Shown piece by piece: positions 49,450 through 59,300 of a DNA stretch of 64,000 nucleotides. The stretch spans positions 2,108,001-2,172,000 of the forward strand of contig NZ_CP101153.1 in the NCBI RefSeq assembly GCF_024298825.1, written 5' to 3'. Position 1 is the stretch's first letter. Each line of letters opens with the position of its first letter. The translations under genes and the position numbers were made by a program. The notes under the pieces are model-generated. The model did not search any database. It saw nothing but the letters and a program-made list of their open reading frames with translations, and had not been told where the DNA came from. The DNA is from Haloglomus salinum (GTDB taxonomy: Archaea > Halobacteriota > Halobacteria > Halobacteriales > Haloarculaceae).

Positions 49450-49788
49450 TCAGCTCATGTCGACTGTGCCGGACTCCGCGTCCAGCACCCCCTGCTCGAA
49501 CTCATCCCCGTACTGCTCGGTTACCCACTGCTCGACCCGCTCCTCCTGGCGCTCGACCGACCACTCGTCCTCGGGGAACGACTCGAACGACTCCCAGCCG
49601 CCCGCGTCGTCCGAGTAACCGAGTAGGTGGACCTCGCCGGCCTCGCTACGGTAGAACGCCATCGTGTAGATGACGTACGGGTCGTCGCCGCCTTTCAGCA
49701 CCGACAGCGGCACGATTCGGGGGTCCTGCTGCTTGAGCTGTTCGGCCTCGTCGTTCGTCAGTGCCCGGGCTGGCAGTGCGTCGATCAC
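49450..49788 (-). CDS. Small acidic soluble protein, unknown
   Basis: This protein of about 112 residues contains LTNDEAEQLKQQDPRIVPLSVLKGGDDPYVIYTMAFYRSEAGEVHLLGYSDDAGGWESFESFPEDEW. The GTG at 49788 is chosen because TATTTTATC on this strand (about 49810-49818) lies 25-28 bases upstream, the leaderless spacing. An ATG at 49854 would lie upstream of that promoter. Function is unknown. Confidence 0.7.
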   Translation of the reverse strand: MIDALPARALTNDEAEQLKQQDPRIVPLSVLKGGDDPYVIYTMAFYRSEAGEVHLLGYSDDAGGWESFESFPEDEWSVERQEERVEQWVTEQYGDEFEQGVLDAESGTVDMS

Positions 49789-50055
49789 ACCCACGCGTTC
49801 GCTCAATTCCGATAAAATACTTCGGGCGTCCCGGCATCCTCTGACGGCGCCCAACCGATTACGACTGCGGCTGAAGCGTAACCGACGGTCCGTATGGGTT
49901 CCCGATACTCGACAGCGAGGAACATAATTAGTTGAAAAATACTTCGAGTGTGATACCGGAGCAGATTCGCAGAAGACGCCATCAGATATCTCGTTGAACG
50001 ATATGAGAACGTCTCTTGGAGTTCTGCCTGTGCGCCTGTATCATCCTTTCGAAGA
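49789..50055. other. AT-rich spacer
   Basis: This holds the promoter of the preceding minus-strand gene and then an AT-rich stretch (49922-50060) without a convincing frame or repeat. Confidence 0.4.
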
Positions 50056-50478
50056 TTATATCTCGTACTCCTCGCGGAGAAGTCGCCGGACGTGGCCGAG
50101 GGAGTAGTCGACCCCGAACTCCGTCGCGATGAGTCGCCGTACCAGCTCCGGGGTCCACACCTTCGCGTCCAGGTCCTGCTCTCTGGGTGATTGCTGGAGC
50201 CAGCGTTCCAACGTGGCTCGCTGCGCTGCCGACAGCTTCGGCGGCCGTCCCGGCGACGAGCCGTCGGACAGGGCCTCCTCGAGTGGCCGTTCCTCGAACC
50301 GGTCGAGCCAGTAGTAGATGGTCGACTCCGGGATGTCGTACCGGTCGCTCAGGGTCGTTACGTCGACCCCATCCCTGTACGCGATAGCGAGCATCAGACG
50401 GAGCACCCCCTTCGGGTCGTCCGCTCGCTGTAGTTCCGCCTGGAGGTCACCCGTCGAGATATCGTCGAGCTTGCCCAT
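50056..50478 (-). CDS. Stand-alone IS630-type helix-turn-helix protein
   Basis: This 140-residue protein contains two helix-turn-helix units like the DNA-binding N-terminus of IS630/Tc1 transposases: GVDVTTLSDRYDIPESTIYYWLDRFEERPLEEALSDGSSPGRPPKLS, then WTPELVRRLIATEFGVDYSLGHVRRLLREEYEI. The catalytic DDE domain is missing and no inverted repeats flank it. It is either a domesticated regulator, common in haloarchaea, or a transposase remnant. An AT-rich promoter (ACAATTATGT region, about 50498-50516) supports expression from the ATG at 50478. Confidence 0.75.
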   Translation of the reverse strand: MGKLDDISTGDLQAELQRADDPKGVLRLMLAIAYRDGVDVTTLSDRYDIPESTIYYWLDRFEERPLEEALSDGSSPGRPPKLSAAQRATLERWLQQSPREQDLDAKVWTPELVRRLIATEFGVDYSLGHVRRLLREEYEI

Positions 50479-50677
50479 CGGGTGTCTCTGGACACTCGAT
50501 GCTCTAAACAATTATGTCTACCGTTATTACAACTATTTCTGTTCAGCTTCGCCCGATGGCGCGACGACGTACCGGGTCTCGCGAATGGCGTGAGATGAGA
50601 GTACATCTCTATTATGCGCTTCTACGGGCGTGGGACCTACTGGCCACCACCACAGGCGACGCCGTCGTCCTCCCCTG

Positions 50678-50890
50678 TCACTCCATCTCCTCGACGGAGA
50701 CGAACGACCCTTCCTCGGCGGCGATCCAGGCCGTCGTCCGCTCGAGGTCGTCCGCGGCGAAGGGGTAGATGGTACACTCGGTCGGCCGGTGCCGTGTCAG
50801 CACGAGTTCGGCCACTAACAGCGGCCGGTCCGTGGCGTCCGCTGCGTTCGCCGTGCGGTCTCCTTCCCCGTCGGTAGTGTGTTCTGACAT
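50678..50890 (-). CDS. Small haloarchaeal protein (DUF7511-like)
   Basis: This 70-residue acidic protein ends RPTECTIYPFAADDLERTTAWIAAEEGSFVSVEEME, a pattern I recall from the haloarchaeal DUF7511 family (ECT.YP ... W..A..GSFV). Its function is unknown. It is monocistronic. Confidence 0.65.
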   Translation of the reverse strand: MSEHTTDGEGDRTANAADATDRPLLVAELVLTRHRPTECTIYPFAADDLERTTAWIAAEEGSFVSVEEME

Positions 50891-51072
50891 GGTCTCTGCG
50901 GTCGGCTTCGTGGCCGCTACTCTTCGATACGGCCGGAGCCGACAAAGCCCTGTGTGGCGGTTCCCGGCCCGTGAGAAATCCTGGTCCGATGGCGGGGGCC
51001 CGCTTCCGTCGCGGGACCGGCCCGCCCCGGTTCGCTCGCTACCGCGCTGCTACGAGCCTGCTGCGCTCGGGG

Positions 51073-52287
51073 TCAGCCTTCGAGCATCCAGCCGAAGCGT
51101 TTCTCCCAGTACGCCTCGCTGGGCGGTTTCTTGCTCTTCCCGCGGGTCTTCCGGTCCCGGATCTGTCGTTCGAGCACCTCGCGAGCCTCGTTGAGCGCCT
51201 GGCTCGCGCCGTAGCCTTCGCCGGAGCCGAGATAGAGTCCCCGGTCGGTGTGGAGGCGGACGCGGGCGAGCAGGAGCGGTGTTCCCCGGTGTGTCTCGTC
51301 GTGCTCGTGGAGGTGGACCTTCGCGTCGAGGACGGACATCCCGCCGTCGCGGTCGTCGAACCCGTCGATGAGGGCGACGACATCCTCGTAGGAGGCGTCG
51401 TCGAGCAGGCTGCTGCCGTACACCTGGACCGGTCGGTTGCCCTCGACCTCCCAGGTGAGCGCGTCGAGGACGTCGGTCTTGGTGATGATGCCGTCGGGTT
51501 CCCCGTCGGCCTCGACGACCAGCGAGGAGCCGCTGAACTCGAACATCTCCTCGACGGCGTCGGCCACCGTCGCCGACGGCTCGGTGGTCCGCACCGGCGA
51601 GACCATCACGTCCCGGACCGGCAGGTCGAGGACCCGCTGGGACTCGCCCTCGCGGGCCCCGAAGCCGCCCGTGGCGCGGCCGCTCCCGGCCGACAGCTCC
51701 CCGCCGAACGGGTCCGTGCCGCCGCCCTCGCCGCCCTGACTCTGCTGGGTCGCCCGGACGGTCAGCCCCGTCACGTCGTACAGGCTGAGGATGCCGACCG
51801 GCGTGTCGTCCTCGACGACCGGGAGGTGCGAGACGCGGTGCTCCCGGAGCGTGTTGAGCGCGTCGCCGAACGTCGCGTCCGGCGCCACCGAGACGAGGCT
51901 GTCGGTGCAGACCTCCCCAACCGTCACAGCGTCGAGGTGTGGCAGGACGGCCTCCAGCACGCCGTCGACGGTGACGACGCCGACGAGGTCCTCGCCCTCG
52001 AAGACGGGCAGCACCTGCGCGTCCGCATCCAGCATCAGCTGTGCGACCTTCCGGATGTCCTCGTCGGGTGCCAGTCGTGGCACGTGCCAGACCAGCGAGC
52101 CGACCTTCTCGTCCGGCTGGTGCTGCGAGGTGGCGAGCTGTCGTCGGGTGACGACTCCCTCGAATCGGTCCCCGCGGACTACGACCCCCTTGACCGCGGG
52201 GTCGTCGAACGCGCCGGCCAGTTTCGAGACCCGCGCCTCGGGGTCGAACTCGACGAACTCCTGTGAAACGATGTCTGCGATGTCCAT
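51073..52287 (-). CDS. CBS-domain protein with C-terminal HPF-like domain
   Basis: This 404-residue protein has four CBS motifs at about residues 1-60, 60-120, 121-175 and 225-285, for example MVSPVRTTEPSATVADAVEEMFEFSGSSLVV. The C-terminal ribosome-hibernation-factor-like domain reads DAKVHLHEHDETHRGTPLLLARVRLHTDRGLYLGSGEGYGASQALNEAREVLERQI. CBS pairs bind adenosyl ligands such as ATP or AMP. In archaea the CBS-HPF fusion is thought to link energy state to ribosome binding; this is family knowledge. A Gly/Ser-rich linker (about 178-215) separates CBS3 and CBS4. The ATG at 52287 (MDIADIVSQEF) fits the family. Confidence 0.9.
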   Translation of the reverse strand: MDIADIVSQEFVEFDPEARVSKLAGAFDDPAVKGVVVRGDRFEGVVTRRQLATSQHQPDEKVGSLVWHVPRLAPDEDIRKVAQLMLDADAQVLPVFEGEDLVGVVTVDGVLEAVLPHLDAVTVGEVCTDSLVSVAPDATFGDALNTLREHRVSHLPVVEDDTPVGILSLYDVTGLTVRATQQSQGGEGGGTDPFGGELSAGSGRATGGFGAREGESQRVLDLPVRDVMVSPVRTTEPSATVADAVEEMFEFSGSSLVVEADGEPDGIITKTDVLDALTWEVEGNRPVQVYGSSLLDDASYEDVVALIDGFDDRDGGMSVLDAKVHLHEHDETHRGTPLLLARVRLHTDRGLYLGSGEGYGASQALNEAREVLERQIRDRKTRGKSKKPPSEAYWEKRFGWMLEG

Positions 52288-52786
52288 AGCTGTAGATTGC
52301 CGCTGCTCGGTGGTCCCGCGCCGATACCACTGGCTGCTGTGTGTGGTGGTGACAGGTTGTAGTTCGCCGGGGGGTGTGAAGAATCCGCCGCTGGTTCTCG
52401 GCTGCTGGTAACTGTCCGGTGCTCGGTGCGCTGGCGCTCGTCGCTCTCGTCGGGCTGGTCGCCGTCAGGCGCCGTATCCGCTGGCTCGCCCGCTGTGCCG
52501 CGGAGTGCCGGCAGCTCACGATTCCGCTCGGGCGACACGGCCACATCACCGTCGGGCGGGCGCGGTGCTGTCCGGCGGGTTGACGCGCGGCGACCGACCC
52601 CCGGGGTGGGCCGCTGGAGTGGCGTCCGGCCCCCTCGGTGAGCAGCGAGGGCGGTTCGGCTCCGTTCGGGGCGGTTCAGCGACACCCTTCATTCCGTTCA
52701 ACACCGTTTAGAGACGTTCAAACGCCTGAATTCGGCAGAACGGAATACCCCCTCTAAGTGTACCCAGCCATGTAGGTTGGATTGCG
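52288..52786. other. Gene-free region with CGTTCA repeats
   Basis: No coding frame is convincing in this 500-base gap. From about 52660 the word CGGTTCA/CGTTCA recurs several times. ATTCCGTTC (52691-52699) and GAACGGAAT (52738-52746) form a perfect 9-base inverted repeat 41 bases before the secreted-protein gene, a possible operator pair. Confidence 0.45.
52691..52746. promoter_or_regulatory. Inverted repeat before the acidic secreted protein
   Basis: ATTCCGTTC and GAACGGAAT are perfect complements separated by 38 bases containing two further GTTCAA-type half-sites. This is likely regulatory DNA for the gene at 52787. Confidence 0.4.
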
Positions 52787-53470
52787 ATGAACCTGAAACA
52801 ACTCACCGCGACGCTGCTCGCGCTGACGATCATCACAGCGGGTGCGGCCGGTGCCGTGGCCGCGACACCCGGCAACGCCCCGGACGACGCGGGCTCGCAG
52901 GGCGACGAGCACGCACAGGCGGACGACCATGATGCGGCCAACGAGACGGACGGCAACGAGACCGAGGCCGACGACTCGGACGCCGAGATGAACGAGACGG
53001 ACGCGGCCGATAACGACTCGGCTGCCGAGCGCCGGGGCCCGCCGGCGAACGTCTCGGACCGCGCTGACGACAACGCCTCGGCCGCCGCCGAGGATGCCGG
53101 CGAGCGCGGCCCGCCGTCCGAGATGCCCGACCAGGTGCCCGACCACGTCGGCGCCATCCACGACACCATCAACCAGTACCTCGACGGCAGCATCGACAAC
53201 CTCGGCCAGGCGCTCGCGGACGTGACGCCGGGCGACGAGGACGCCGATGCTGACGCTGAGGAGGAGGACGCCGAGAGCGAGGACGCTGATGCTGACGCCG
53301 AGGAGGACGCCGAGAGCGAGGACGCGGACAGTGAGGACGCTGATGCTGACGCCGAGGAGGACGCCGAGAGCGAGGACGCGGACAGTGAGGACGCTGAGGA
53401 GGAGGAGAGCACGGAGACCGAGGACACTGACGACGAGGAGACGACCGAGACGGCGACCGCGACGGCCTGA
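52787..53470 (+). CDS. Secreted highly acidic repeat protein
   Basis: This 227-residue protein has a Sec signal peptide (MNLKQLTATLLALTIITAGAAGAVAA). The mature part is extremely rich in Asp and Glu with several N-glycosylation sequons. A short conserved-looking core (PDQVPDHVGAIHDTINQYLDGSIDNLGQAL) is followed by tandem 18-residue EDADADAEEDAESEDADS repeats and a Thr-rich end. There is no C-terminal anchor. Function is unknown; the charge would bind cations. Confidence 0.8.
   Translation: MNLKQLTATLLALTIITAGAAGAVAATPGNAPDDAGSQGDEHAQADDHDAANETDGNETEADDSDAEMNETDAADNDSAAERRGPPANVSDRADDNASAAAEDAGERGPPSEMPDQVPDHVGAIHDTINQYLDGSIDNLGQALADVTPGDEDADADAEEEDAESEDADADAEEDAESEDADSEDADADAEEDAESEDADSEDAEEEESTETEDTDDEETTETATATA
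53279..53386 (+). repeat. Two perfect 54-bp tandem repeats
   Basis: 53279-53332 and 53333-53386 are identical and each codes for 18 residues. A degenerate third copy precedes them from about 53237. The unit keeps the reading frame. Confidence 0.85.
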
Positions 53471-53566
53471 TGCGGCCTGAAATCGACGACTGACACTCTT
53501 CTGCTGCTGTTCTGCTGCTGACACACGGCACAGCCCTGGCCGTCCCGAGCGCGACCTGCGAGGACA

Positions 53567-53572
53567 TTTATA
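53567..53572 (+). promoter_or_regulatory. TATA element of queDE
   Basis: TTTATA is centred 24-25 bases before the ATG of queD, consistent with leaderless transcription of the two-gene operon. Confidence 0.5.
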
Positions 53573-53593
53573 CGACGAGGGTAATCTCCGGGT

Positions 53594-54052
53594 ATGACTC
53601 GAAGCGCACTCGAAGATGAACTCGGGGGGTCGGGGGTCGCCGGGACGGAGCGGGTCCTGCGGGTCGGTCGCGACCGCCCCATCCGCATCAGCACCGGCCA
53701 CCGCATCCTGCACCACGACGGGAAGTGCAGCCGTCCGCACGGGCACAACTACGAGATAGCAGTCGAGGTCCGGGGCGAACTCACCGAGGAGGGCTGGGTC
53801 GTCGACAAGAGCGACGTGACGAGCGTCATCGACGAGTGGGACCACCGCTTCCTCGTCGAGGCCGGCGACCCGCTCGTCGAGGCGTTCGAGGCCAGCGGCG
53901 ACGCCGACGCGCTCGTCGTCATCGACCACCCGCCGACGGCGGAGGTGATGGCCGTCCTCCTCGAAGAACGGATGCTCGAACGGTTCCCCGATACCGTCAA
54001 CGACGTCGCCGTCGAGGTGGCCGAGACGGGCGAACTCTGCGCCACCTACTGA
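53594..54052 (+). CDS. queD: 6-carboxytetrahydropterin synthase QueD
   Basis: This 152-residue member of the 6-pyruvoyl-tetrahydropterin synthase family has zinc-binding His residues in STGHRILHHDGKCSRPHGHNYEIAVEV. The catalytic Cys lies in GKCSRPHGH, with DEWDHRFL and ETGELCATY further on. QueD converts dihydroneopterin triphosphate to carboxytetrahydropterin, an early step to 7-deazaguanine, the precursor of archaeosine in tRNA of archaea. It is followed after 5 bases by queE. Confidence 0.92.
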   Translation: MTRSALEDELGGSGVAGTERVLRVGRDRPIRISTGHRILHHDGKCSRPHGHNYEIAVEVRGELTEEGWVVDKSDVTSVIDEWDHRFLVEAGDPLVEAFEASGDADALVVIDHPPTAEVMAVLLEERMLERFPDTVNDVAVEVAETGELCATY

Positions 54053-54057
54053 TACCG

Positions 54058-54864
54058 ATGCCCGTCAACGCCAACGAGGAGACGGTTCCCGCGGACGCCG
54101 CTGCCGACGCCGATACCGACGCGGCGGCAGTCCCGGAGGACGGGACGGGACTCCCCATCAACGAGCTGTTCTACTCGTTGCAGGGCGAGGGGAAACTCGC
54201 GGGGATGCCGACCGTCTTCGTCCGCACCTCGGGCTGTAACCTCCGGTGCTGGTTCTGTGACTCGTACCACACCTCCTGGGAGCCGACCCACGCCTGGATG
54301 GACCTCGACAGCATCGTCGAGGAAGTCGAGGGCCACGACGCCGACCACGTCGTCCTCACGGGCGGCGAGCCGATGATGCACGAGGCGTCGGCCGACCTGC
54401 TCGACCGTCTCGGTGCTGCCGGCTACCACACGACCGTCGAGACGAACGGCACCATCTACCGCGATACCCACATCGACCTCGCGAGCATCAGCCCGAAACT
54501 CGCGAGCAGCACCCCGACGCCAGAGCGCGACCCGACGGGCGAGGGCGAGTGGGCCGAACGACACGAGGGCCGCCGCATCGATATGGATGCGCTCGCGCGG
54601 CTGGTGGACGCGTACGACAGTCAGCTGAAGTTCGTCGTCACCGGCCCCGAGGACATGGCCGAGATCACCGACCTCGTCGAGCGCGTCCGCGCCGCCACGA
54701 GCACCCGCGTCGCCGACTCCGATGTCCTCCTGATGCCCGAGGGCGTCACCCGCGAGCACCTCGAGGAGACCCGGTCCACGGTCGCCGAACTCGCGATGAA
54801 GTACGGCTACCGGTACACGCCGCGCCTGCACGTCGACCTCTGGAACGACGCCCCCGGCACCTGA
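54058..54864 (+). CDS. queE: 7-carboxy-7-deazaguanine synthase QueE
   Basis: This 268-residue radical-SAM enzyme has its iron-sulfur cluster motif in TSGCNLRCWFCDSYHTS (Cys-x3-Cys-x2-Cys) and the SAM-binding LTGGEPMMH. The N-terminal INELFYSLQGEGKLAGMPTVFVRT block is diagnostic of QueE. It converts carboxytetrahydropterin to 7-carboxy-7-deazaguanine. The first 30 residues are an acidic extension (AAADADTDAAAVPEDGTG). The next enzyme, QueC, is not adjacent although haloarchaeal queC often lies beside these genes. Confidence 0.94.
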   Translation: MPVNANEETVPADAAADADTDAAAVPEDGTGLPINELFYSLQGEGKLAGMPTVFVRTSGCNLRCWFCDSYHTSWEPTHAWMDLDSIVEEVEGHDADHVVLTGGEPMMHEASADLLDRLGAAGYHTTVETNGTIYRDTHIDLASISPKLASSTPTPERDPTGEGEWAERHEGRRIDMDALARLVDAYDSQLKFVVTGPEDMAEITDLVERVRAATSTRVADSDVLLMPEGVTREHLEETRSTVAELAMKYGYRYTPRLHVDLWNDAPGT

Positions 54865-55185
54865 CCGGGGCGCGTCTCGCGGTTGTTCCGCTGCCACTCG
54901 GGTGGTACCTGCTATACATATAGCACCCTCCGGCGCGAGCGCTACGTGCGTAGGCGCCAGCGTGGAAGGCCCGAGCGATGTAGCGACGCCCACGATGAGT
55001 TATGGCTCCCGACAGGCGTCGAGTCGCGACCGGTCCGGTGGCGGAGCGGCCGGCCGCCCGGTTCCCCGCGTCCGTGTCCCGGCTCCGCGTCTCGCTACTC
55101 CGTCCGCCGCTCGGGTGGGTCGAACGACCGGTCGGCGCCCGCCACGAGCGCCCTCGCGACCAACCGACGCGGGTGTGGCCCGGCG
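54865..55185. other. Intergenic region with TATA-like palindrome
   Basis: These 321 bases contain the palindrome GCTATA-CA-TATAGC (54911-54924), which may be a promoter. The remaining sequence is GC-rich; an in-frame extension of the next gene runs through it but has an Arg/Pro/Ser-rich composition unlike protein. Confidence 0.4.
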
Positions 55186-56340
55186 GTGAGCGCCGTGTCG
55201 ACCGACGGCGACGTTCAGGTGCTGGTCGTCGGTGCCGGGGTCGGCGGGCTCTCGCTCGCCGGCTTCCTCGACCGTGCCGGACTCGACCCGGTGGTGGTCG
55301 AGCCTTCGGAGACGCTGGACGCTCCGCGTGGCCCCGTCGCCTGCTGGCCCGATACCGTGGCGTTGCTGACGCGACTCGGCATCGCCGACGGCCCTGGCGA
55401 CCTCGGACAGCCCGTGTGGACGTGGACCCGACGCCGGCCGGACGGGACGGTCGCGACTCGACTCGACGCCGCCGGCGAGTTCGGCTTCGTCGCCGTCGAG
55501 TACGGGCGGTTGCGGGCCCGGTTGCTCGACGGACTGCCCGATGGGACCGTTCACACGGGCTCGACGCTCCGGGCCCTCGATTCGGGGCCCGGCGGCGTCG
55601 CGGTGGAGTTCGGGAACGGCGTCCGCGAGCAGTTCGACGTGGTCGTCGGCGCCGACGGGGTCCGGTCGCGCACCCGGGCGCTGCTCGGCGGCGAGGGCCC
55701 GGCCTTCTGTGGGACGACGAGCGTGGCGCTCCCGCTCGCGCCGGACGCCGGCCTCGAGGGCGCCAGCGAGGTCTGGACAGACGACGGCGCCGTGTTCCGG
55801 GCCGTTCCCGTCGACGACGGGGCGATGGGGTGGCTCACTCTCCCGACGACGGCCCCGGGTCTGGGCTGGAGCGACACCGCCGCCATCGAGGCCGCGGCGC
55901 CCGCTATCGACTGGCACCTCCCCGCGGCGCTCGCTGCCGCCGACCTCGGGGCGCTGTGGTGTGGGGACGACTTCCATCACACGACGGCCTGCTGGGCCGA
56001 GGACCGGGTCGCCCTCCTCGGGGATGCCGCCCACGCTCACCACCGCCTCGCGGCCGTGGGGACGGCGCTCGCCGTCGAGGACGCCGCGGTGCTGGCCGCG
56101 GAACTGGTCGGGCGGACGGACCCGCCGGCCGCGCGCCTCGCCGCCTACGCGACCCGTCGGCGGGCCCGGTTCGACGGGCTCGGTGCGGGTGACGACACGG
56201 CGTCGCCGCTCGCCGACATCGAGTCCCCGCTGACCGACCGCTGTCCGAGCATCCTCGCCGTGCGCGGCGAGCGGTTCGCCGCCTGCTTCGGCACCGACCC
56301 CCCCTCGCCACCGGTCGATACGGTTCCCGACGACGGATGA
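55186..56340 (+). CDS. FAD-dependent monooxygenase (UbiH/PHBH-like)
   Basis: This 384-residue flavoprotein of the aromatic-hydroxylase superfamily has GxGxxG in VLVVGAGVGGLSLAGFLDRAGLDPVVVE, the DG motif VVGADGVRSRTRALLGG, and the GD motif VALLGDAAHAHHRLAAVGTALAVEDAAVLA. The GD motif diverges from the usual P..GQG pattern. It could act as a hydroxylase or reductase on an unknown substrate; it lies far from the ketone island. A GTG at 55186 or 55195 is the likely start because no ATG precedes the conserved N-terminus closely. Confidence 0.85.
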   Translation: MSAVSTDGDVQVLVVGAGVGGLSLAGFLDRAGLDPVVVEPSETLDAPRGPVACWPDTVALLTRLGIADGPGDLGQPVWTWTRRRPDGTVATRLDAAGEFGFVAVEYGRLRARLLDGLPDGTVHTGSTLRALDSGPGGVAVEFGNGVREQFDVVVGADGVRSRTRALLGGEGPAFCGTTSVALPLAPDAGLEGASEVWTDDGAVFRAVPVDDGAMGWLTLPTTAPGLGWSDTAAIEAAAPAIDWHLPAALAAADLGALWCGDDFHHTTACWAEDRVALLGDAAHAHHRLAAVGTALAVEDAAVLAAELVGRTDPPAARLAAYATRRRARFDGLGAGDDTASPLADIESPLTDRCPSILAVRGERFAACFGTDPPSPPVDTVPDDG

Positions 56341-56392
56341 GGAGTGGGGCTGCCGATGGGGGCGAGGACGAACCGTAAGCGGTCCCGGCGTG

Positions 56393-59300
56393 CTACTCGT
56401 CGGCCGCCGGGTACTCCCGGTCGAGAAGCATCCGGAACGCCGACTGTTCGGCGATGCGGAGGTGTTTGTTGAACGTGGGCTGCGAGACGCCGAGCAGTTC
56501 GGCCACCTCCTGCCCGCTGGTCTCTCGCGGCCAGCTGAAGTAGCCGGCCGAGTATGCCGTCTCGAGCGCCTCCCACTGGCGGTCCGTCAGTTCGGTCTCG
56601 AGGGCGTCCTGCAGTTCGAACAGCGACCGGATGGTCCGGTCGCGCTGGCGCTGGGCGACGAGTTCCGCGTCGGGATAGCGCTCCTGGAACCCCTCGACGA
56701 GCGCCCGCACGTCCGTTCCGCGGGGCGCCTCGACCAGCAGTGTCCCCCCGTCGGGCGTGGCGGTGGCCTCGCGGACGACGGCGCCGTGTTCGGTGAACAC
56801 GGAGCCGAACCAGGTGGGGGCGGTCACCTCGACGAGGCCGCCTGCCCCCGCCTCGTTGCTGCTGACGACCTGTGCCGTCGCGACGCTCGGGGCCGCGTCG
56901 GCCAGGTCGACCACGGCCGCCGGCTCGGCCCCCTCGACCGTGTAGAACATCGAGAACGACCCGCCGGTCCGCCGGATGGTGCGCTCGAGGGCGACCCGGC
57001 AGTCGGCGGTCGTCGCGCCTCGAATCATGAACAGGCCCTCGTCGGCTACGTCGAACTCCAGTTCGGTGGTGCCGTCGGATTCCAGCGCCTGCTCGCGCTC
57101 GGTGACGGTGATGGCGTAGCCGATGGAGCGGCCGAGTTCCGCGAGCACGTCGCGCGTCGCCTCGTCGAAGGCGTCCGGGTCGGCCGAGGCGACCGTCAGC
57201 ACGCCGTGGGTCGTCGTCTCGTAGCGGATGGGGACGGCCACGACCGACTGGACGCCGTGTCCGAGGGCGTGTTTCCGCCACTCGCCGCCCGAGATGTCGG
57301 TCGCGACGTTCTCGACCGCGTGCAGCTCGCCGGTCCGATGGGCCGCGACCGCCGGGTGGCCACCGGGGTCGGCTGCCGAGCCGACGACGCTCGTCAGCCC
57401 GTCGACGTACCCCTCGGCCCCGCCGGCACTGGTCCGGGGCACGAGGCCGTCGTCGCCGACGGCCGGCTCGGCGACCCACACCACGTCGTGGCGGTCGACA
57501 TCGACGAGGCGCTCGCAGACGGCCTCCTCGATACCCGCCCGCGAGGACTGCTCGACCGTCGCCTGCTCGATGTCCCTGATGATGGTGTTGAGCTGTTCGA
57601 GCTGGTCGGCGCGTGCCTGCTGGCGCTGGAGTTCCGCCTCGCGCTCGGCGAGTGCGCGCTCGCCGGCGACGTGGTTCAGTGCGGCCTCGAGGGTTGCGGC
57701 CAGAATCTGTGCGAGTTCGACCTCCTCGGCACCGAACTGCTCGTCGGGGGCGCCGACCAGCATCACCCCGTGCGAGCCCATCGGGAGTACGATGTCCGGG
57801 CCGGGGACGCCAGGGCCGTACACCGGGGGTGTCGGCTCCGAGCGGGTGACCGCCTCCCCCTCGACGAACACCTGCCAGGGTAGCGAGTCGCCGGGGCCGA
57901 ACGACGGCGGGTCGCCCTCGAGGTCGGCCAGCTGCGCGGCCACCGCCGCCGGTTCGAGGGCGCCCGACTCCTCCGAATACAGGTACGCCGTCACCAGTGG
58001 GAAGCCGAGCACGCGCTCGGCGGCCTGCACGGCCTGCCGGCAGGCCGCCTCCTGGGAGTCGGTGGCGGTGAGCTCACGGGTGGCCTCGTGGAATGTCTCC
58101 AGTGTCTGCTCGCGCTGGTGGCGCTCGGTGACGTCCTTGACGACGCCGACGAACTGGTCCGGCTGGTCGGTCTCGTCGAGGATGGGGTAGCCGGTCGCGT
58201 CCAGCCACCGTACCTCGCCGTCGGGGCGCTGGATGCGGAAGTCGAACTCGTAGCGGTCGTCGGGGTCGCCGGCCTCGATGTCGGCCAACATCGCCTCGAG
58301 CTCCGACTCGTACGGTTCGCGGTCCTCTGGATGCATCGCCTCGATGAACGCCCGCGGGTCCTCGTGTAACTCCTCGGTCGGGCGCCCGTAGATGTCGGCG
58401 TACGCCGAGTTGACGTACGTGACCTCGGTCAGGTCGGTGTTGGCGAGGTAGATAATCTCGTCGACCCGCTCGGCGATGGTCCGGAGCCGCTGTTCGCTGC
58501 GCTCGCGCTCGGTGATGTCCTGTACCCGCCCCACGATGCGGTCGACGACGCCAGCCTCGTTCTCGATGGGGAACCGGCCGATGTCCACCCAGCGGGTCTC
58601 CCCGTCGCGCTGGAGCCGATACTGCCCCTCGTAGATGTCCTCGGGGTCGCCGGCCTCGATGTCCGCGACGAGCTCCTCGACGTCGGCACGGTACCGGTCC
58701 CGGTCCGCCGGATGGGCGGCCTCGACGAACGCCTGCGGGTTCTCCGCCAGCGCCGCGACCGGCTGGCCGTATATCTCCTCGTACGCCGGGTTGATGTAGA
58801 GTATCTCGGAGAAGTCGGCGGTGGCGAGGTAGATGATCTCGTCGAGGTGGTCGGCGATGAGGCGGAGCCGGCGCTCGCGGCGCTTGCGCTCGGTCACGTC
58901 GCGCTGTATCGACAGGACCCGCTCCTCGCCCCCGATGACTGCCGCATCGACGGTCGCCTCTATCCACCGGCGGTCGCCCGCCTTCGTCTCCTGTTGCCAC
59001 TCGACTGTCTCGGACTCGCCCGTCTCGATGACGCGCTGGCACAGCTCCCGGGCCTGCTCTCTGGTGTAGCCGGCATCGGTCGCGCTGAGTTCGTCGAATC
59101 CGCCCTCGCGGATCTCCGCGACCGACTCGTAGCCGAGCCGGTCCAGGAACGACTGGTTGGCGTCGAGCGGCTGTGCGGTCTCGGGGTCCTGGATGACGAT
59201 GGAGTCGTTGACCCCGTCGAATATCTGCTCGTACTCCCGTTCGCGGCGCTTGCGCTCGGTGATGTCGCGGACGCTCGCGAGCACCTGCTCCTCGCCGCGG

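Noticed and set aside
50056-50478. Intact IS630 transposase
   Set aside because: Only the helix-turn-helix part is present; the DDE catalytic region and terminal inverted repeats were not found.
54883-55185. N-terminal extension of the FAD monooxygenase
   Set aside because: The in-frame extension is Arg/Pro/Ser-rich and precedes the Rossmann strand by 100 residues; the family starts only a few residues before the VLVVGAG motif.
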